From Streptomyces sp. NBC_00250 (lineage in GTDB: Bacteria; Actinomycetota; Actinomycetes; Streptomycetales; Streptomycetaceae), in NCBI RefSeq assembly GCF_036192275.1, contig NZ_CP108088.1, positions 6,325,501 to 6,389,500 of the forward strand: DNA of 64,000 bases, read 5' to 3'. The stretch's first letter is position 1. Each line of letters begins with the position of its first letter. The notes beneath the pieces are model-generated. The model did no database searches. It saw only the letters and a list, made by a program, of their open reading frames with translations, and had not been told where the DNA came from. Both the position numbers and the translations under genes were made by a program. Shown piece after piece: positions 48,676-57,839 of this stretch.

Positions 48676-50394
48676 ATGCGGCCGTTGACCGAGCGCGACC
48701 CACGGGCGGTCGGTCCCTACCGGCTGCTCTACCGCCTGGGCGAGGGCGGCATGGGCCGGGTCTACCTCGGCCGGTCGCGGGGCGGCCGGACCGTCGCCCT
48801 CAAGGTGGTGCACGACACCCTCGCCGGAGACCCCGGATTCCGTACGCGCTTCGCCCGCGAGGTGCGGGCCGCCCAGTCCTTACAAGGTGCGGGGACCGTG
48901 CCCGTCCTGGACGCCGACCCGAACGCGGAGGTGCCCTGGCTGGCCACCGCGTACGTACCCGGCCCGGCGCTCTCCGAGGCGGTGACCGGACACGGGCCGC
49001 TGCCCGCTCCGGCCCTGTGGCGCCTGCTCTCCGGCCTCGCGCACGCCCTCGAAGGGGTGCACGGCGCCGGCCTGGTGCACCGGGACGTCAAACCGTCCAA
49101 CGTGCTGCTGTCGCCGTCCGGCCCCCTGCTCATCGACTTCGGCATCGCGCGCTCGGCCGACGAGACGGCCCTGACGGGGACGGGACTGGTGGTCGGGTCG
49201 CCGGGGTTCATGTCGCCGGAGCAGGCGGAGGGGCGCACGATCGGACCCGCGGCGGACGTCTTCTCGCTGGGCGCGGTCCTCGCCTTCGCGGCGACCGGCC
49301 GCGGCCCCTTCGGGGGCGGCTCGGTCGCTGAGCTCCTCTACCGCCTGGTGCATCACGAGCCGGACCTCGCCGGTGTGGAGGGGCCTTTCGGGGAGCTCGT
49401 ACGGCGCTGTCTGGCCAAGCGGCCCGAGGACCGTCCGGCGGTGGCCGAACTCGCGGCCGCCGCGGACACCGACGCCCACCGGGCGGAGGCGGGGACATGG
49501 CTGCCGGCACCGGTGATCGCGGCCATCGCGCAGAAGGCGGAGGAGCTGCTCAACGCGGAGGCGGAGGACGGACCGGAGCCCGGCGCGGGCGGCCCGCAGG
49601 TGCCGGGAACGGGTGCGGGCGGCGCGCCGACGGACTCGGGCGCGGCCCCCGGCGCCACCACCGCCGTACTGCCGTCGTCGAACCCGCCCGCACCGGCTCC
49701 ACCGGAGAGCCCGCCCTCGTCCCCCACGCCGCCGCCGACGCCCCGTCGATCGCCCGGGGGCCTGCCGGATCCCGAGGCCCGCCCACGGCCCGAGCCCCCC
49801 GCCCCCACCGCCGTCCTGCCCGCGCGGGAGCCGGTCCGGGGTTCCGGCGCCGTACCGCGCGCCCGGGCCGCCTCGACCTCCCCCGCGGGGGTGTCGCTGC
49901 CGCGCGAGATCGCCCTGCGGGCGCTGACCGCAGGGCTCGGGCGGCCGGTCCTCGGGCTGTTCTATCTGGTGCCGATGGTGGCCTTCCTGGTGGGCGGGGC
50001 CGACCTCATGACCCGGGCCGTGGACCACCCCTCGCTCTCCGACCAGCAGCAGGGGCCCTATCTGTGGGCGATGAACGACTGGTGGCGGGTCCCCGCGACC
50101 CTGCTCCTCATCGCCGCGATGGTCGGGCTCCACGGCTACCGGCGACGGCTGCGGACGGTCCGACCTGGCCGGGTCCGGCTGTGGTCGGCCGGTGTCGCCC
50201 TCTACTGGATCGCGCTGTGCGTGGTGCTGACCCTGCACCTCCTCTGGTTCCTGTTCGTGCACAACGGCTACGAGTACGGGGACGACGGCGGCCGGCACTA
50301 CCTCTGGTGGGTGGCGATGCCGGTGATGATCCTCGGCGGCGGCGTCTCTCCGGTGGTCCTGATCTCGTCGGTCATCCGCCTCTTCAAGGCGTGA
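48676..50394 (+). CDS. Membrane-bound Ser/Thr protein kinase
   Basis: The 572-residue protein starts at ATG 48676. Kinase domain about 13-275: glycine loop LGEGGMGRVYLG, VALKVV lysine, catalytic HRDVKPSNVLL, DFG as DFGIAR, and the SPGFMSPEQ activation segment. A Pro/Ala/Gly-rich juxtamembrane linker of about 130 residues follows. Then come three to four membrane helices (LGLFYLVPMVAFLVGG, ATLLLIAAMVGLHGY, LYWIALCVVLTLHLLWFLFV, PVMILGGGVSPVVLI). Cytosolic kinase with a multi-span anchor and no large outside sensor. Confidence 0.92.
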   Translation: MRPLTERDPRAVGPYRLLYRLGEGGMGRVYLGRSRGGRTVALKVVHDTLAGDPGFRTRFAREVRAAQSLQGAGTVPVLDADPNAEVPWLATAYVPGPALSEAVTGHGPLPAPALWRLLSGLAHALEGVHGAGLVHRDVKPSNVLLSPSGPLLIDFGIARSADETALTGTGLVVGSPGFMSPEQAEGRTIGPAADVFSLGAVLAFAATGRGPFGGGSVAELLYRLVHHEPDLAGVEGPFGELVRRCLAKRPEDRPAVAELAAAADTDAHRAEAGTWLPAPVIAAIAQKAEELLNAEAEDGPEPGAGGPQVPGTGAGGAPTDSGAAPGATTAVLPSSNPPAPAPPESPPSSPTPPPTPRRSPGGLPDPEARPRPEPPAPTAVLPAREPVRGSGAVPRARAASTSPAGVSLPREIALRALTAGLGRPVLGLFYLVPMVAFLVGGADLMTRAVDHPSLSDQQQGPYLWAMNDWWRVPATLLLIAAMVGLHGYRRRLRTVRPGRVRLWSAGVALYWIALCVVLTLHLLWFLFVHNGYEYGDDGGRHYLWWVAMPVMILGGGVSPVVLISSVIRLFKA

Positions 50395-50398
50395 CGGC

Positions 50399-51448
50399 TC
50401 ACACGGCCACGTACTCCACCGGTTCCGTCCCCGGCACCGCCTCCGCGCGGCCCAGTTTCACCAGGCGGCGGACGTGGGCCTCGGCCTCGCTGACGGCGAT
50501 GTTCCGGGAGCCGTAGGGGATCTGTTCCCAGGGGCGGTTCCACTCCATCCGCTCGGCGAGCTGCCAGGGGGTGAGCGGGGCGGCGAGCAGGCCGAGGAGT
50601 CCGGTGAGCCGCTCCTCGTGGTGGTCGAGGAGCTCACCGACCCGGCCGGCGGCATCGGCGAAGGCGTGCTGGTGGGCGGGGAGGACCTCGGCGACGCCGA
50701 GGCGGCCGATGCGTTCGAGGGAGTCGAGGTAGTCGCCGAGGGGGTCGGTCTCGGTGGCGTCGTCGGGGTCCTCGTACAGCCCGATGTGCGGGGTGATCCC
50801 GGGCAGCAGGTGGTCGCCGGAGAAGAGCCGCCCGTGGCCGGGCAGCCGGGAGGGGTGCTCCTCCTCCAGGTGCAGGCAGACGTGGCCGGGGGTGTGGCCG
50901 GGGGTCCAGATCGCGCGCAGTCGCCGTCCGGCCAGGTCGAGGAGCTCGCCGGGGACGATCTCCCGGTCGGGGAGGGCGGAGCGCAGGCCGGGGAAGGTGC
51001 GCATACGGCCTGAGTCGCGGGCGGCCCGCAGCGGGGCGAGGTGGTCCTCGGGGGCGCCGACGGCGGCGAGCTTGCGGGCGAGGTAGTCGAGCCAGGTGCC
51101 GGGTTCGGCCTCGCGGGTGCGGCGGACGACGGCGGTGTCGGCGGCGTGCATGGCGATCCAGGCCCCGGACTCCTCGCGGACGCGGCCGGAGAGACCGTGG
51201 TGGTCCGGGTGGTGGTGGGTGATGACCACGCCGTGGACCTCCCGCACGGAGAGCCCCAACGCATCGAGTCCGCCGGTGAGTTCGGCCCAGGACGCGGGAT
51301 CGTCCCAGCCGGTGTCGACGAGGACCGGACCGCGGTCGGTGTCGAGGACATGGACCAGGGTGTGGCCGAGGGGGTTGTCGGGGATGGGCACCCGGAGCGA
51401 CCAGACCCCTCCGCCGTGCTCGGTCACCTGGGGCATGGGTCCCTGCAT
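50399..51448 (-). CDS. Metallo-beta-lactamase-fold hydrolase
   Basis: A 349-residue MBL protein: metal motif THHHPDHHG (about 77-85), further ligands in TPGHTPGHVCLH and SGDHLLP, and a C-terminal LACTB2-type helical domain (TPWQLAERMEWNRPWEQI). The family includes glyoxalase-II-like and acyl-CoA-thioesterase-like enzymes. It is divergent from the aldehyde dehydrogenase gene with the KstR-like site B between them, suggesting participation in the same catabolic programme. Confidence 0.88.
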   Translation of the reverse strand: MQGPMPQVTEHGGGVWSLRVPIPDNPLGHTLVHVLDTDRGPVLVDTGWDDPASWAELTGGLDALGLSVREVHGVVITHHHPDHHGLSGRVREESGAWIAMHAADTAVVRRTREAEPGTWLDYLARKLAAVGAPEDHLAPLRAARDSGRMRTFPGLRSALPDREIVPGELLDLAGRRLRAIWTPGHTPGHVCLHLEEEHPSRLPGHGRLFSGDHLLPGITPHIGLYEDPDDATETDPLGDYLDSLERIGRLGVAEVLPAHQHAFADAAGRVGELLDHHEERLTGLLGLLAAPLTPWQLAERMEWNRPWEQIPYGSRNIAVSEAEAHVRRLVKLGRAEAVPGTEPVEYVAV

Positions 51449-51524
51449 GGATCCTCATCTCTCCACGGCGGTACGGAAGTTCTCCGCGGCGGTACGGAGC
51501 GTGCTCGACCGTTGCCCATCATAA

Positions 51525-51540
51525 CTAGAACTGGTATCAG
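51525..51540. promoter_or_regulatory. KstR-like operator, site B
   Basis: CTAGAACTGGTATCAG, within AACTAGAAC...CAGTTCT, between the divergent MBL hydrolase (start 51448) and aldehyde dehydrogenase (start 51587). Same CTAGAACnnGTnnnAG core as sites A and C. Confidence 0.6.
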
Positions 51541-51586
51541 TTCTGAGACATCGTCAGGAATTAACTCCCCTCAGAAGGCGGCGGTC

Positions 51587-53050
51587 ATGACCGAGCTTGT
51601 GGAGCACGGAAAGCTGTTCATCGGCGGGGAGTTGACCGACCCGCTCGGCGAGGACGTCATCGAGGTGGTGTCCCCGCACACCGAGGAGGTCATCGGCCGT
51701 GTCCCGCATGCCTCCACCGCCGACGTCGACCGGGCCGTGGCCGCCGCCCGCCGGGCCTTCGACGAGGGGCCCTGGCCCCGGATGACGGTGGAGGAGCGGA
51801 TCGCCGTCGTCAGCCGCATCAAGGACGCGATCGCCGTACGGCACGAGGAGATCGCCCGCTCCATCAGCGCGCAGAACGGCTCCCCGTACTCCTGGTCCGT
51901 GCTCGCCCAGGCGCTCGGCGCGATGATGGTCTGGGACGCGGCGATCACCGTCGCCCGCGACTTCACGTACGAGGAGCGGCGCGGCGGCATCCTCGGGCCG
52001 CTGCTCGTCCGGCGGGAGCCGGTCGGTGTCGTCGCGGCCGTCGTCCCGTGGAACGTGCCGCAGTTCACCGCCGCCGCCAAGCTGGGACCCGCGCTGCTGG
52101 CCGGCTGCACGGTGGTCCTCAAGCCGTCGCCGGAGTCGCCCCTCGACTCGTACATCCTCGCCGACATCGCCACCGAGGCCGGGCTGCCCGAGGGCGTGCT
52201 CAGCATCCTGCCCGCCGACCGCGAGGTCAGCGAGTACCTCGTCGGCCACCCGGGCGTCGACAAGGTCTCCTTCACCGGATCGGTCGCCGCCGGCAAACGC
52301 GTCATGGAGGTCGCCGCCCGCAACCTCACCCGCGTCACCCTCGAACTCGGCGGCAAGTCGGCCGCCGTGATCCTGCCCGACGCCGACCTCGCGACCGCCG
52401 TCGCCGGGATCGTCCCGGCCGCCTGGATGAACAACGGCCAGGCCTGCGTCGCCCAGACCCGGATCCTCGTCCCCCGCTCCCGGTACGAGGAGATCGCCGA
52501 GGCCTTCGCCGCGGCGGCCGGCGCGCTCGTCGTCGGCGACCCGCTCGACCCGGCCACCCAGGTCGGCCCGCTCGTCGCCCGGCGCCAGCAGCAGCGCTCC
52601 CTCGACTACATCCGGATCGGCCAGGAGGAGGGCGCCAAGGTCCTCTCCGGCGGCGGACGTCCCGCCGGGCTCGACCGCGGCTGGTACGTCGAGCCGACCC
52701 TCTTCGGCGGCGTCGACAACTCGATGCGGATCGCCCGCGAGGAGATCTTCGGCCCGGTCATCTGCCTCCTGCCGTACGGGGACGAGGCCGAGGCGCACCG
52801 GATCGCGAACGACTCCGACTTCGGTCTCAGCGGCAGCGTCTGGACCGGGGACGTGGAGCACGGCATCGACTTCGCCCGGGGTGTGCGCACCGGCACCTTC
52901 AACGTCAACACCTTCAGCCTGGACATGCTCGGCCCCTTCGGCGGCTACAAGAACTCCGGCCTGGGGCGGGAGTTCGGCCCCGAGGGCTTCGGCGAGTACC
53001 TGGAGCACAAGATGATCCACCTGCCGGGCGGCTACGAGGGCGGCGCGTGA
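51587..53050 (+). CDS. Aldehyde dehydrogenase
   Basis: The 487-residue enzyme shows the ALDH signatures: VPWNVPQFTAAAKLGPALLAGCTVVLKPSPESP (NAD+ binding and base-loop Lys), general base Glu in LELGGKSA and nucleophile Cys in NNGQACVAQTR. The C-terminal EEIFGPVICLLPY and FGGYKNSGLGREFG complete the fold. It oxidises an aldehyde to the acid, plausibly one formed by a P450 on a sterol or alcohol side chain. The ferredoxin gene overlaps its stop. Confidence 0.94.
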   Translation: MTELVEHGKLFIGGELTDPLGEDVIEVVSPHTEEVIGRVPHASTADVDRAVAAARRAFDEGPWPRMTVEERIAVVSRIKDAIAVRHEEIARSISAQNGSPYSWSVLAQALGAMMVWDAAITVARDFTYEERRGGILGPLLVRREPVGVVAAVVPWNVPQFTAAAKLGPALLAGCTVVLKPSPESPLDSYILADIATEAGLPEGVLSILPADREVSEYLVGHPGVDKVSFTGSVAAGKRVMEVAARNLTRVTLELGGKSAAVILPDADLATAVAGIVPAAWMNNGQACVAQTRILVPRSRYEEIAEAFAAAAGALVVGDPLDPATQVGPLVARRQQQRSLDYIRIGQEEGAKVLSGGGRPAGLDRGWYVEPTLFGGVDNSMRIAREEIFGPVICLLPYGDEAEAHRIANDSDFGLSGSVWTGDVEHGIDFARGVRTGTFNVNTFSLDMLGPFGGYKNSGLGREFGPEGFGEYLEHKMIHLPGGYEGGA

Positions 53051-53283
53051 TGGGCGACCGCTGGCACGTCGAGGTCGACCGGAGCATCTGCATCGGCTCC
53101 GGCATGTGCGTCAACCACGCCCCGGACGGCTTCCGCCTCGACACCGCCCGCCAGTCCCACCCGGCGGAGGCGGAGTCGGACGCGGGCGAGGCACTGCTCG
53201 CGGCGGCCGAGGGGTGCCCGGTGGAGGCGATCCTCATCACCGTCGCGGACAGCGGGGAGCCGGTGTTCCCCCCGGAGGAGTGA
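53050..53283 (+). CDS. 3Fe-4S ferredoxin
   Basis: A 77-residue ferredoxin coupled to the dehydrogenase by TGATG. It has three cluster cysteines, CIGSGMC (two) and EGCPVEAI (one), with Gly/Ser in place of the fourth ligand. This is the [3Fe-4S] type that feeds electrons to actinobacterial P450s. No P450 adjoins; the CYP125-like enzyme at 39055 shares the same operator class and is a likely partner. Confidence 0.92.
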   Translation: MGDRWHVEVDRSICIGSGMCVNHAPDGFRLDTARQSHPAEAESDAGEALLAAAEGCPVEAILITVADSGEPVFPPEE

Positions 53284-53394
53284 ACGGCCCGGCCGCGCCC
53301 CGGGCCCTCCGGGCCGGAACCGCTGTGACCTGCGCGTACCGCATGTGTGACACTCCCTCGGCACACGTACGTACGCGCAGGGAGCGGGGCAGGC

Positions 53395-53976
53395 ATGTGG
53401 GGTCGGGACAGACGGTGGGCGACGGTCGCGGGAGCGACGGCGGTGCTCCTCCTCGGGGCGGGGTGCGGGACCGGCGCGGGGGCCGGGGACTCCGCCTTCG
53501 GCCGTGAGACGGCGCACGCGGAGATCGTCGCCGCCGTGGAGAAGTCGGGACTGCCGAAGTCCGACCTTCCGGGGCTCGGCGGGCCGACCCCCACGGGTTC
53601 CACGCCGGGGCCCACCCCGTCCACGGAGCGGGAGCGGCTCGCGGAGCGCGCCGCCGCCTGCACTGCCGCGTGGCAGTACGTCGGACCTCCCGTCGACGGC
53701 TCCCGCGACGGCTTCAAGAAGGCGGTAGCCGCCCTCGTCGGCCAGAAGTGGACCGAGGGGAACCGTCAGGTGGAGAAGCTCGACGAGCACGGGGGCACCC
53801 TGACCGGGGTCACGCTCAAGAAGCGTGGCTGGACGCTGTACGCCCGTCACACCAGCGCGCAGCAGGCGATGAGCCTGGAGATGATCTCCCTGCAGGCTTC
53901 GGAGGACGCGTGCATGGCCAAGTTCGGCAAGAGGGAGCGGGAGACACTGTTCGGGCCGGACGCCGAACAGCCCTGA
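53395..53976 (+). CDS. Lipoprotein, hypothetical
   Basis: The 193-residue protein (ATG 53395) has a lipobox LLLGAGC near residue 24, a Pro/Thr linker, and a mature domain with CTAAWQYVG, LKKRGWTLYARHT and EDACMAKFG. Cys, Trp and LKKxxW positions correspond to those of the next lipoprotein, so the two are tandem paralogues. It is anchored outside the cell membrane; function unknown. Confidence 0.82.
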   Translation: MWGRDRRWATVAGATAVLLLGAGCGTGAGAGDSAFGRETAHAEIVAAVEKSGLPKSDLPGLGGPTPTGSTPGPTPSTERERLAERAAACTAAWQYVGPPVDGSRDGFKKAVAALVGQKWTEGNRQVEKLDEHGGTLTGVTLKKRGWTLYARHTSAQQAMSLEMISLQASEDACMAKFGKRERETLFGPDAEQP

Positions 53977-54075
53977 CGAATGGCGCGGTTGCGCACGTCG
54001 CCCGTTCCCACGTGCAAAACTGTGCCGTTGAAAACGGGGGCAAGAGGCCGTCGTACATGCCTTTTTGGGAGTGTC

Positions 54076-54609
54076 GTGCGCAAGGCGAAGTGGGTGGCCG
54101 CGGCCGCCGGAGTGGTTCTGCTGGTCGCCGGTTGCGGAAGCGAGGGCGGCGGTACGGCCAAGGGCGGCTCGTCGTCGGCGGGTTCGAGCGCCACGGGCGG
54201 CTCCGGCGGTTCGGGCGGCGACGAGCGGCTCACCGGGACCGCTGTCACCAAGGAGATCACCGACGCGGCGACGGGGGCCGGCTTCACGCAGGACTCCTCG
54301 GGCGAGCAGATCCCGGCCGAGGCCAAGGACTGCATGGTCAGCTGGACGGCCGACGGCGAGAAGGCGACGAACCCGGCGAAGTCCTACACGGACACGGTCG
54401 CGACCCTGACCAAGGGCGGCTGGAACGAGGAGCGGAGCTCCGGGGCGGCCGGTTCGACGATCAAGTCCCTGAAGAAGAGCAGCTGGCAGCTCCAGGCCAG
54501 CAACCACTCCGCCGGCCCGCTGAAGCTGGTGATGTTCGTCGCCGTCGACAGCAGCCCGGCGTGCGCGGCCGTCATCGCGGAGGCCAACGCGAAGGCCAAG
54601 ACCTCCTGA
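54076..54609 (+). CDS. Lipoprotein, paralogue of the preceding gene
   Basis: Starts at GTG 54076 with GGGAG upstream; 177 residues. Lipobox VLLVAGC near residue 20, Gly/Ser-rich linker (GGSSSAGSSATGGSGGSGG), mature domain with KDCMVSWTADGE, IKSLKKSSWQLQAS and SSPACAAVIAE. The order Cys-x3-Trp, LKKxxW, Ala-Cys matches the upstream lipoprotein. Likely a recent duplication with divergence. Role unknown. Confidence 0.82.
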   Translation: MRKAKWVAAAAGVVLLVAGCGSEGGGTAKGGSSSAGSSATGGSGGSGGDERLTGTAVTKEITDAATGAGFTQDSSGEQIPAEAKDCMVSWTADGEKATNPAKSYTDTVATLTKGGWNEERSSGAAGSTIKSLKKSSWQLQASNHSAGPLKLVMFVAVDSSPACAAVIAEANAKAKTS

Positions 54610-54657
54610 CCGGTGCCGCTCGCGTCCCCGGTACGTCGACCGCCGGGGACACGAGCG

Positions 54658-54735
54658 GCGACTGCGGCGCGACCGCGAACCCGACTGTGGCGCGACCGCG
54701 ACCCCGACTGCGGCGTGACCGCGACCCCGACTGCG
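54658..54735. repeat. Three and a half 23-24 bp tandem repeats
   Basis: Unit GACTGCGGCGCGACCGCGA plus CCCC is repeated with small changes between the lipoprotein and the convergent TetR gene. A low-complexity expansion; no hairpin obvious. Confidence 0.65.
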
Positions 54736-54746
54736 CCGCGCCCCGC

Positions 54747-55373
54747 CTACGACGGTGTCGGCCTCGGCGCCGTCAGGTCGATCAGCCTGCACACCGTCTC
54801 GATGTCGATCTTCACCTGGGCGATCGAGGCGCGCCCCGACAGCCAGGTGATCAGCGCCGAGTGCCAGGTGTGCTCGATCACCCGGACCGCCGAGAGCTGC
54901 TCCGGCGTCGGGTGCTCCGCCCCCATCGCGTCCAGGATGATCGCCGTCGTCAGCCGTGAGACCGTGTCGACCTCGGGGCTCACACCGCGGTCCGCGAAGG
55001 TCAGCGCCCGTACCATCGCGTCGGCGAGCTGCGGTTCGCGCTGGAGCGCGCGGAAGGCCCGCATCAGTGTCTCCGCGACCCGCTCCGCCGGGTCGGCGCC
55101 CGCCGGCGGCCGCTTCCGCAGGGTGGTGTGCATGTGCTGGAGCTGGTCCTGCATGGTCGCCACGAGCAGGTGGATCTTGGAGGGGAAGTAGCGGTACAGC
55201 GTCCCCAGGGCCACCCCGGCCGCCTCGGCGACCTCCCGCATCTGCACGGCGTCGAAGCCGCCCCGCGCCGCGAGCTGTGCGCTGGCGTTCAGGATGCGGC
55301 GGCGCCGCGCCTCCTGGCGCTCCGTGAGGGGCGGCGACGCGGGTCTGAGGTCCGCTCTGTTGTCTGCGGTCAT
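54747..55373 (-). CDS. TetR-family repressor, KstR-like
   Basis: A 208-residue TetR protein with the DNA-binding helix region RRRRILNASAQLAARGGFDAVQMREVAEAAGVALGTLYRYFPSKIHLLVA (about 20-70). That stretch, and the later PQLADAMVRALTFADRG, VIEHTWHSALITWLSGRAS and IETVCRLI, follow the mycobacterial cholesterol repressor KstR closely by eye. In mycobacteria KstR binds TnnAACnnGTTnnA and responds to a CoA thioester of a steroid intermediate. Matching sites occur beside this gene and at two catabolic promoters in the window. Assignment is by remembered family pattern. Confidence 0.85.
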   Translation of the reverse strand: MTADNRADLRPASPPLTERQEARRRRILNASAQLAARGGFDAVQMREVAEAAGVALGTLYRYFPSKIHLLVATMQDQLQHMHTTLRKRPPAGADPAERVAETLMRAFRALQREPQLADAMVRALTFADRGVSPEVDTVSRLTTAIILDAMGAEHPTPEQLSAVRVIEHTWHSALITWLSGRASIAQVKIDIETVCRLIDLTAPRPTPS

Positions 55374-55531
55374 GAGGTCCCGTTCCGTGCGGTGGGGAGC
55401 GACAGTATGGCGGTGTGGGCGCCGTGGCGCGAATCACCTGTTCCGGCTCTCACCACGGAGCTACCTGCCGGTAGATTCTGTCCTCCTTGAAGGATCAAGG
55501 AGATCAAGCCAGAGATCAAGAACGATCAAGT

Positions 55532-55547
55532 CTGTAACTTGTTCTAG
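55532..55547. promoter_or_regulatory. KstR-like operator, site C (autoregulatory)
   Basis: On the minus strand CTAGAACAAGTTACAG, between the TetR gene (start 55373) and the divergent glycosyltransferase (start 55601). It has the same core as sites A and B and is the best fit to AACnnGTT. Confidence 0.65.
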
Positions 55548-55600
55548 ATTAGCGCGAGCGGTTACGCTCCGGCGAAACTCACGCTCGAAGGGGGTCGCGC

Positions 55601-56935
55601 ATGACCGCTGAGGCCATAGAGGCAAGCCCCCGACAGGGCGTCACCGCTGCCGGTGACGGTCCGTTGCGGATCGCTCTCCTCACGTACAAGGGGAACCCCT
55701 TCTGCGGCGGTCAGGGCGTCTACGTCCGGCACCTCTCCCGCGAACTCGCCCGCCTCGGGCACAGCGTCGAGGTCATCGGCTCCCAGCCGTACCCCGTCCT
55801 CGACGAGGGTGAGGGCCTTGCGGGCCTCACGCTCACCGAGATCGCCAGCCTCGACCTCTACCGCTCGCCGGACCCCTTCCGGACGCCGAAGCGGGACGAG
55901 TACCGCGACTGGATCGACGCGCTCGAAGTCGCCACCATGTGGACCGGCGGCTTCCCCGAGCCCCTCACCTTCTCCCTGCGGGCCCGGCGCATGCTCGCCG
56001 CCCGCCGCGGCGACTTCGACGTCGTCCACGACAACCAGACCCTCGGGTACGGGCTCCTCGGCGGGCCGCGCGCGATCGGCGCCCCGCTCGTCACCACGAT
56101 CCACCACCCCATCACCGTCGACCGGCAGCTGGAGATCGACGCCGCCGCCGACTGGAAGCGCCGCGCGTCCGTCCGCCGCTGGTACGCCTTCACCCGCATG
56201 CAGAAGCGCGTCGCCCGCCGGCTGCCGTCCGTGCTCACCGTCTCCGGCACCTCCCGGCAGGAGATCGTCGACCACCTCGGCGTACGCGACGACCGCATCC
56301 GGGTCGTCCACATCGGCGCCGACACCGACCTCTGGTCGCCCGACCCCTCCGTCGCCGAGATCCCCGGCCGGATCGTCACCACCTCCAGCGCCGACGTCCC
56401 GCTCAAGGGCCTCATCCACCTGATCGAGGCGCTCGCCAAGCTCCGCACCGAGAACCCCGACGCGCACCTCGTCGTCGTCGGCAAGCGCGCCGAGGACGGC
56501 CCCGTCGCCGCCGCGATCGAGCGGTACGGGCTCGACGGCGCCGTCGAGTTCGTCAAGGGCATCAGCGACGCGGAGCTCGTCGACCTGGTGCGGTCGGCGC
56601 AGGTGTCCTGCGTGCCGTCGCTGTACGAGGGGTTCTCGCTGCCGGCGGCCGAGGCGATGGCCACGGGGACGCCGCTGGTCGCCACGACCGGCGGGGCGAT
56701 TCCCGAGGTCGCGGGGGCCGACGGCGAGACGTGTCTTGCGGTGCCGCCCGGGGATGCGGGGGCGCTGGCCGCGGCGCTCGGGCGGGTGCTGGATGACTCT
56801 GCCCTGCGGGCACGGCTCGGCGCGGCCGGGCGGGAACGGGTGCTGTCCCGGTTCACCTGGGCCAAGGCCGCCCAGGGCACGGCCGAGCTGTACCGCGAGG
56901 CGGTCGCCCGGCAGGGAGTCGGAGCCCGCCGGTGA
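55601..56935 (+). CDS. GT4-family glycosyltransferase
   Basis: The 444-residue enzyme is a GT-B fold, family 4: N-domain LRIALLTYKGNPFCGGQGVYVRHLSRELARLGHSVEVIG, and C-domain with VPSLYEGFSLPAAEAMATGTPLVAT (the EX7E nucleotide-sugar motif). Ends in a helical RFTWAKAAQGTAELYREAV. It transfers a sugar from a nucleotide donor, substrate unknown. It leads a three-gene run with a methyltransferase and an alpha/alpha-toroid protein and starts opposite the KstR-like repressor. Confidence 0.92.
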   Translation: MTAEAIEASPRQGVTAAGDGPLRIALLTYKGNPFCGGQGVYVRHLSRELARLGHSVEVIGSQPYPVLDEGEGLAGLTLTEIASLDLYRSPDPFRTPKRDEYRDWIDALEVATMWTGGFPEPLTFSLRARRMLAARRGDFDVVHDNQTLGYGLLGGPRAIGAPLVTTIHHPITVDRQLEIDAAADWKRRASVRRWYAFTRMQKRVARRLPSVLTVSGTSRQEIVDHLGVRDDRIRVVHIGADTDLWSPDPSVAEIPGRIVTTSSADVPLKGLIHLIEALAKLRTENPDAHLVVVGKRAEDGPVAAAIERYGLDGAVEFVKGISDAELVDLVRSAQVSCVPSLYEGFSLPAAEAMATGTPLVATTGGAIPEVAGADGETCLAVPPGDAGALAAALGRVLDDSALRARLGAAGRERVLSRFTWAKAAQGTAELYREAVARQGVGARR

Positions 56936-56984
56936 CACCTCGCCGCCGTTGCCGAGTGCGGCCCGGTGGGTGGGGTGAGCCCAC

Positions 56985-57029
56985 CCTCCCCCAAGCTCTC
57001 GGCTTCGCTCGGGCAGGGGGGACCCCCAG
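56985..57029. repeat. REP-like palindromic element
   Basis: CCCCCAAGCTCTCGGCTTCG followed by CTCGGGCAGGGGGGACCCCC is a dispersed palindromic word seen in many Streptomyces intergenic regions. Here it fills the gap between the glycosyltransferase and methyltransferase genes and could form a hairpin that lowers read-through. Confidence 0.65.
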
Positions 57030-57104
57030 CGCCCTGCGGAACGCCTGCCCACCACAGGGCGGCGACCGCCCACCCCGACTCTCCAACCGCGAAAGCAGGA
57101 TCTC

Positions 57105-57839
57105 GTGCTGACCGTCGACTTCACTCGTTTCCCGCTCGCCCCCGGCGACCGTGTGCTCGATCTGGGCTGTGGTGCGGGGCGGCATGCCTTCGAGTGCTAC
57201 CGGCGCGGTGCGCAGGTCGTGGCGCTCGACCAGAACGGCGAGGAGATCCGCGAGGTCGCCAAGTGGTTCGCGGCCATGAAGGAGGCGGGGGAGGCCCCGG
57301 CGGGCGCGACCGCCACCGCGATGGAGGGCGACGCCCTCAACCTGCCCTTCCCCGACGAGTCCTTCGACGTCGTCATCATCTCCGAGGTCATGGAGCACAT
57401 CCCGGACGACAAGGGTGTCCTCGCCGAGATGGTCCGCGTCCTCAAGCCGGGCGGCCGGATCGCGATCACCGTCCCGCGCTACGGCCCCGAGAAGATCTGC
57501 TGGACGCTCTCCGACGCGTACCACGAGGTCGAGGGCGGTCACATCCGCATCTACAAGGCCGACGAACTCCTCGGCAAGATCCGGCAGGCCGGCCTCAAGC
57601 CGTACGGCACCCACCACGCGCACGCGCTGCACTCGCCGTACTGGTGGCTGAAGTGCGCCTTCGGCGTCGACAACGACAAGGCGCTGCCGGTCCGCGCGTA
57701 CCACAAGCTCCTGGTCTGGGACATCATGAAGAAGCCCGCCCTGACCCGGGTCGCCGAGCAGCTGCTCAACCCGGTCGTCGGCAAGAGCTTCGTGGCGTAC
57801 GCGACCAAGCCCCACCTGCCCAAGGCCGACACCCAGTGA
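57105..57839 (+). CDS. Class I SAM-dependent methyltransferase
   Basis: The 244-residue protein starts at GTG 57105. SAM motif I GDRVLDLGCGAGRHAFECYRRG, motif II DVVIISEVMEHIPDDKGVLAEMVRVLKPGGRIAI. The C-terminal half is helical (KAYHKLLVWDIMKKPALTR-like). UbiE/Coq5-like group. Flanked by a glycosyltransferase and a toroid protein in one direction; its stop overlaps the next start. A small lipid or glycoconjugate is the probable acceptor. Confidence 0.92.
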   Translation: MLTVDFTRFPLAPGDRVLDLGCGAGRHAFECYRRGAQVVALDQNGEEIREVAKWFAAMKEAGEAPAGATATAMEGDALNLPFPDESFDVVIISEVMEHIPDDKGVLAEMVRVLKPGGRIAITVPRYGPEKICWTLSDAYHEVEGGHIRIYKADELLGKIRQAGLKPYGTHHAHALHSPYWWLKCAFGVDNDKALPVRAYHKLLVWDIMKKPALTRVAEQLLNPVVGKSFVAYATKPHLPKADTQ

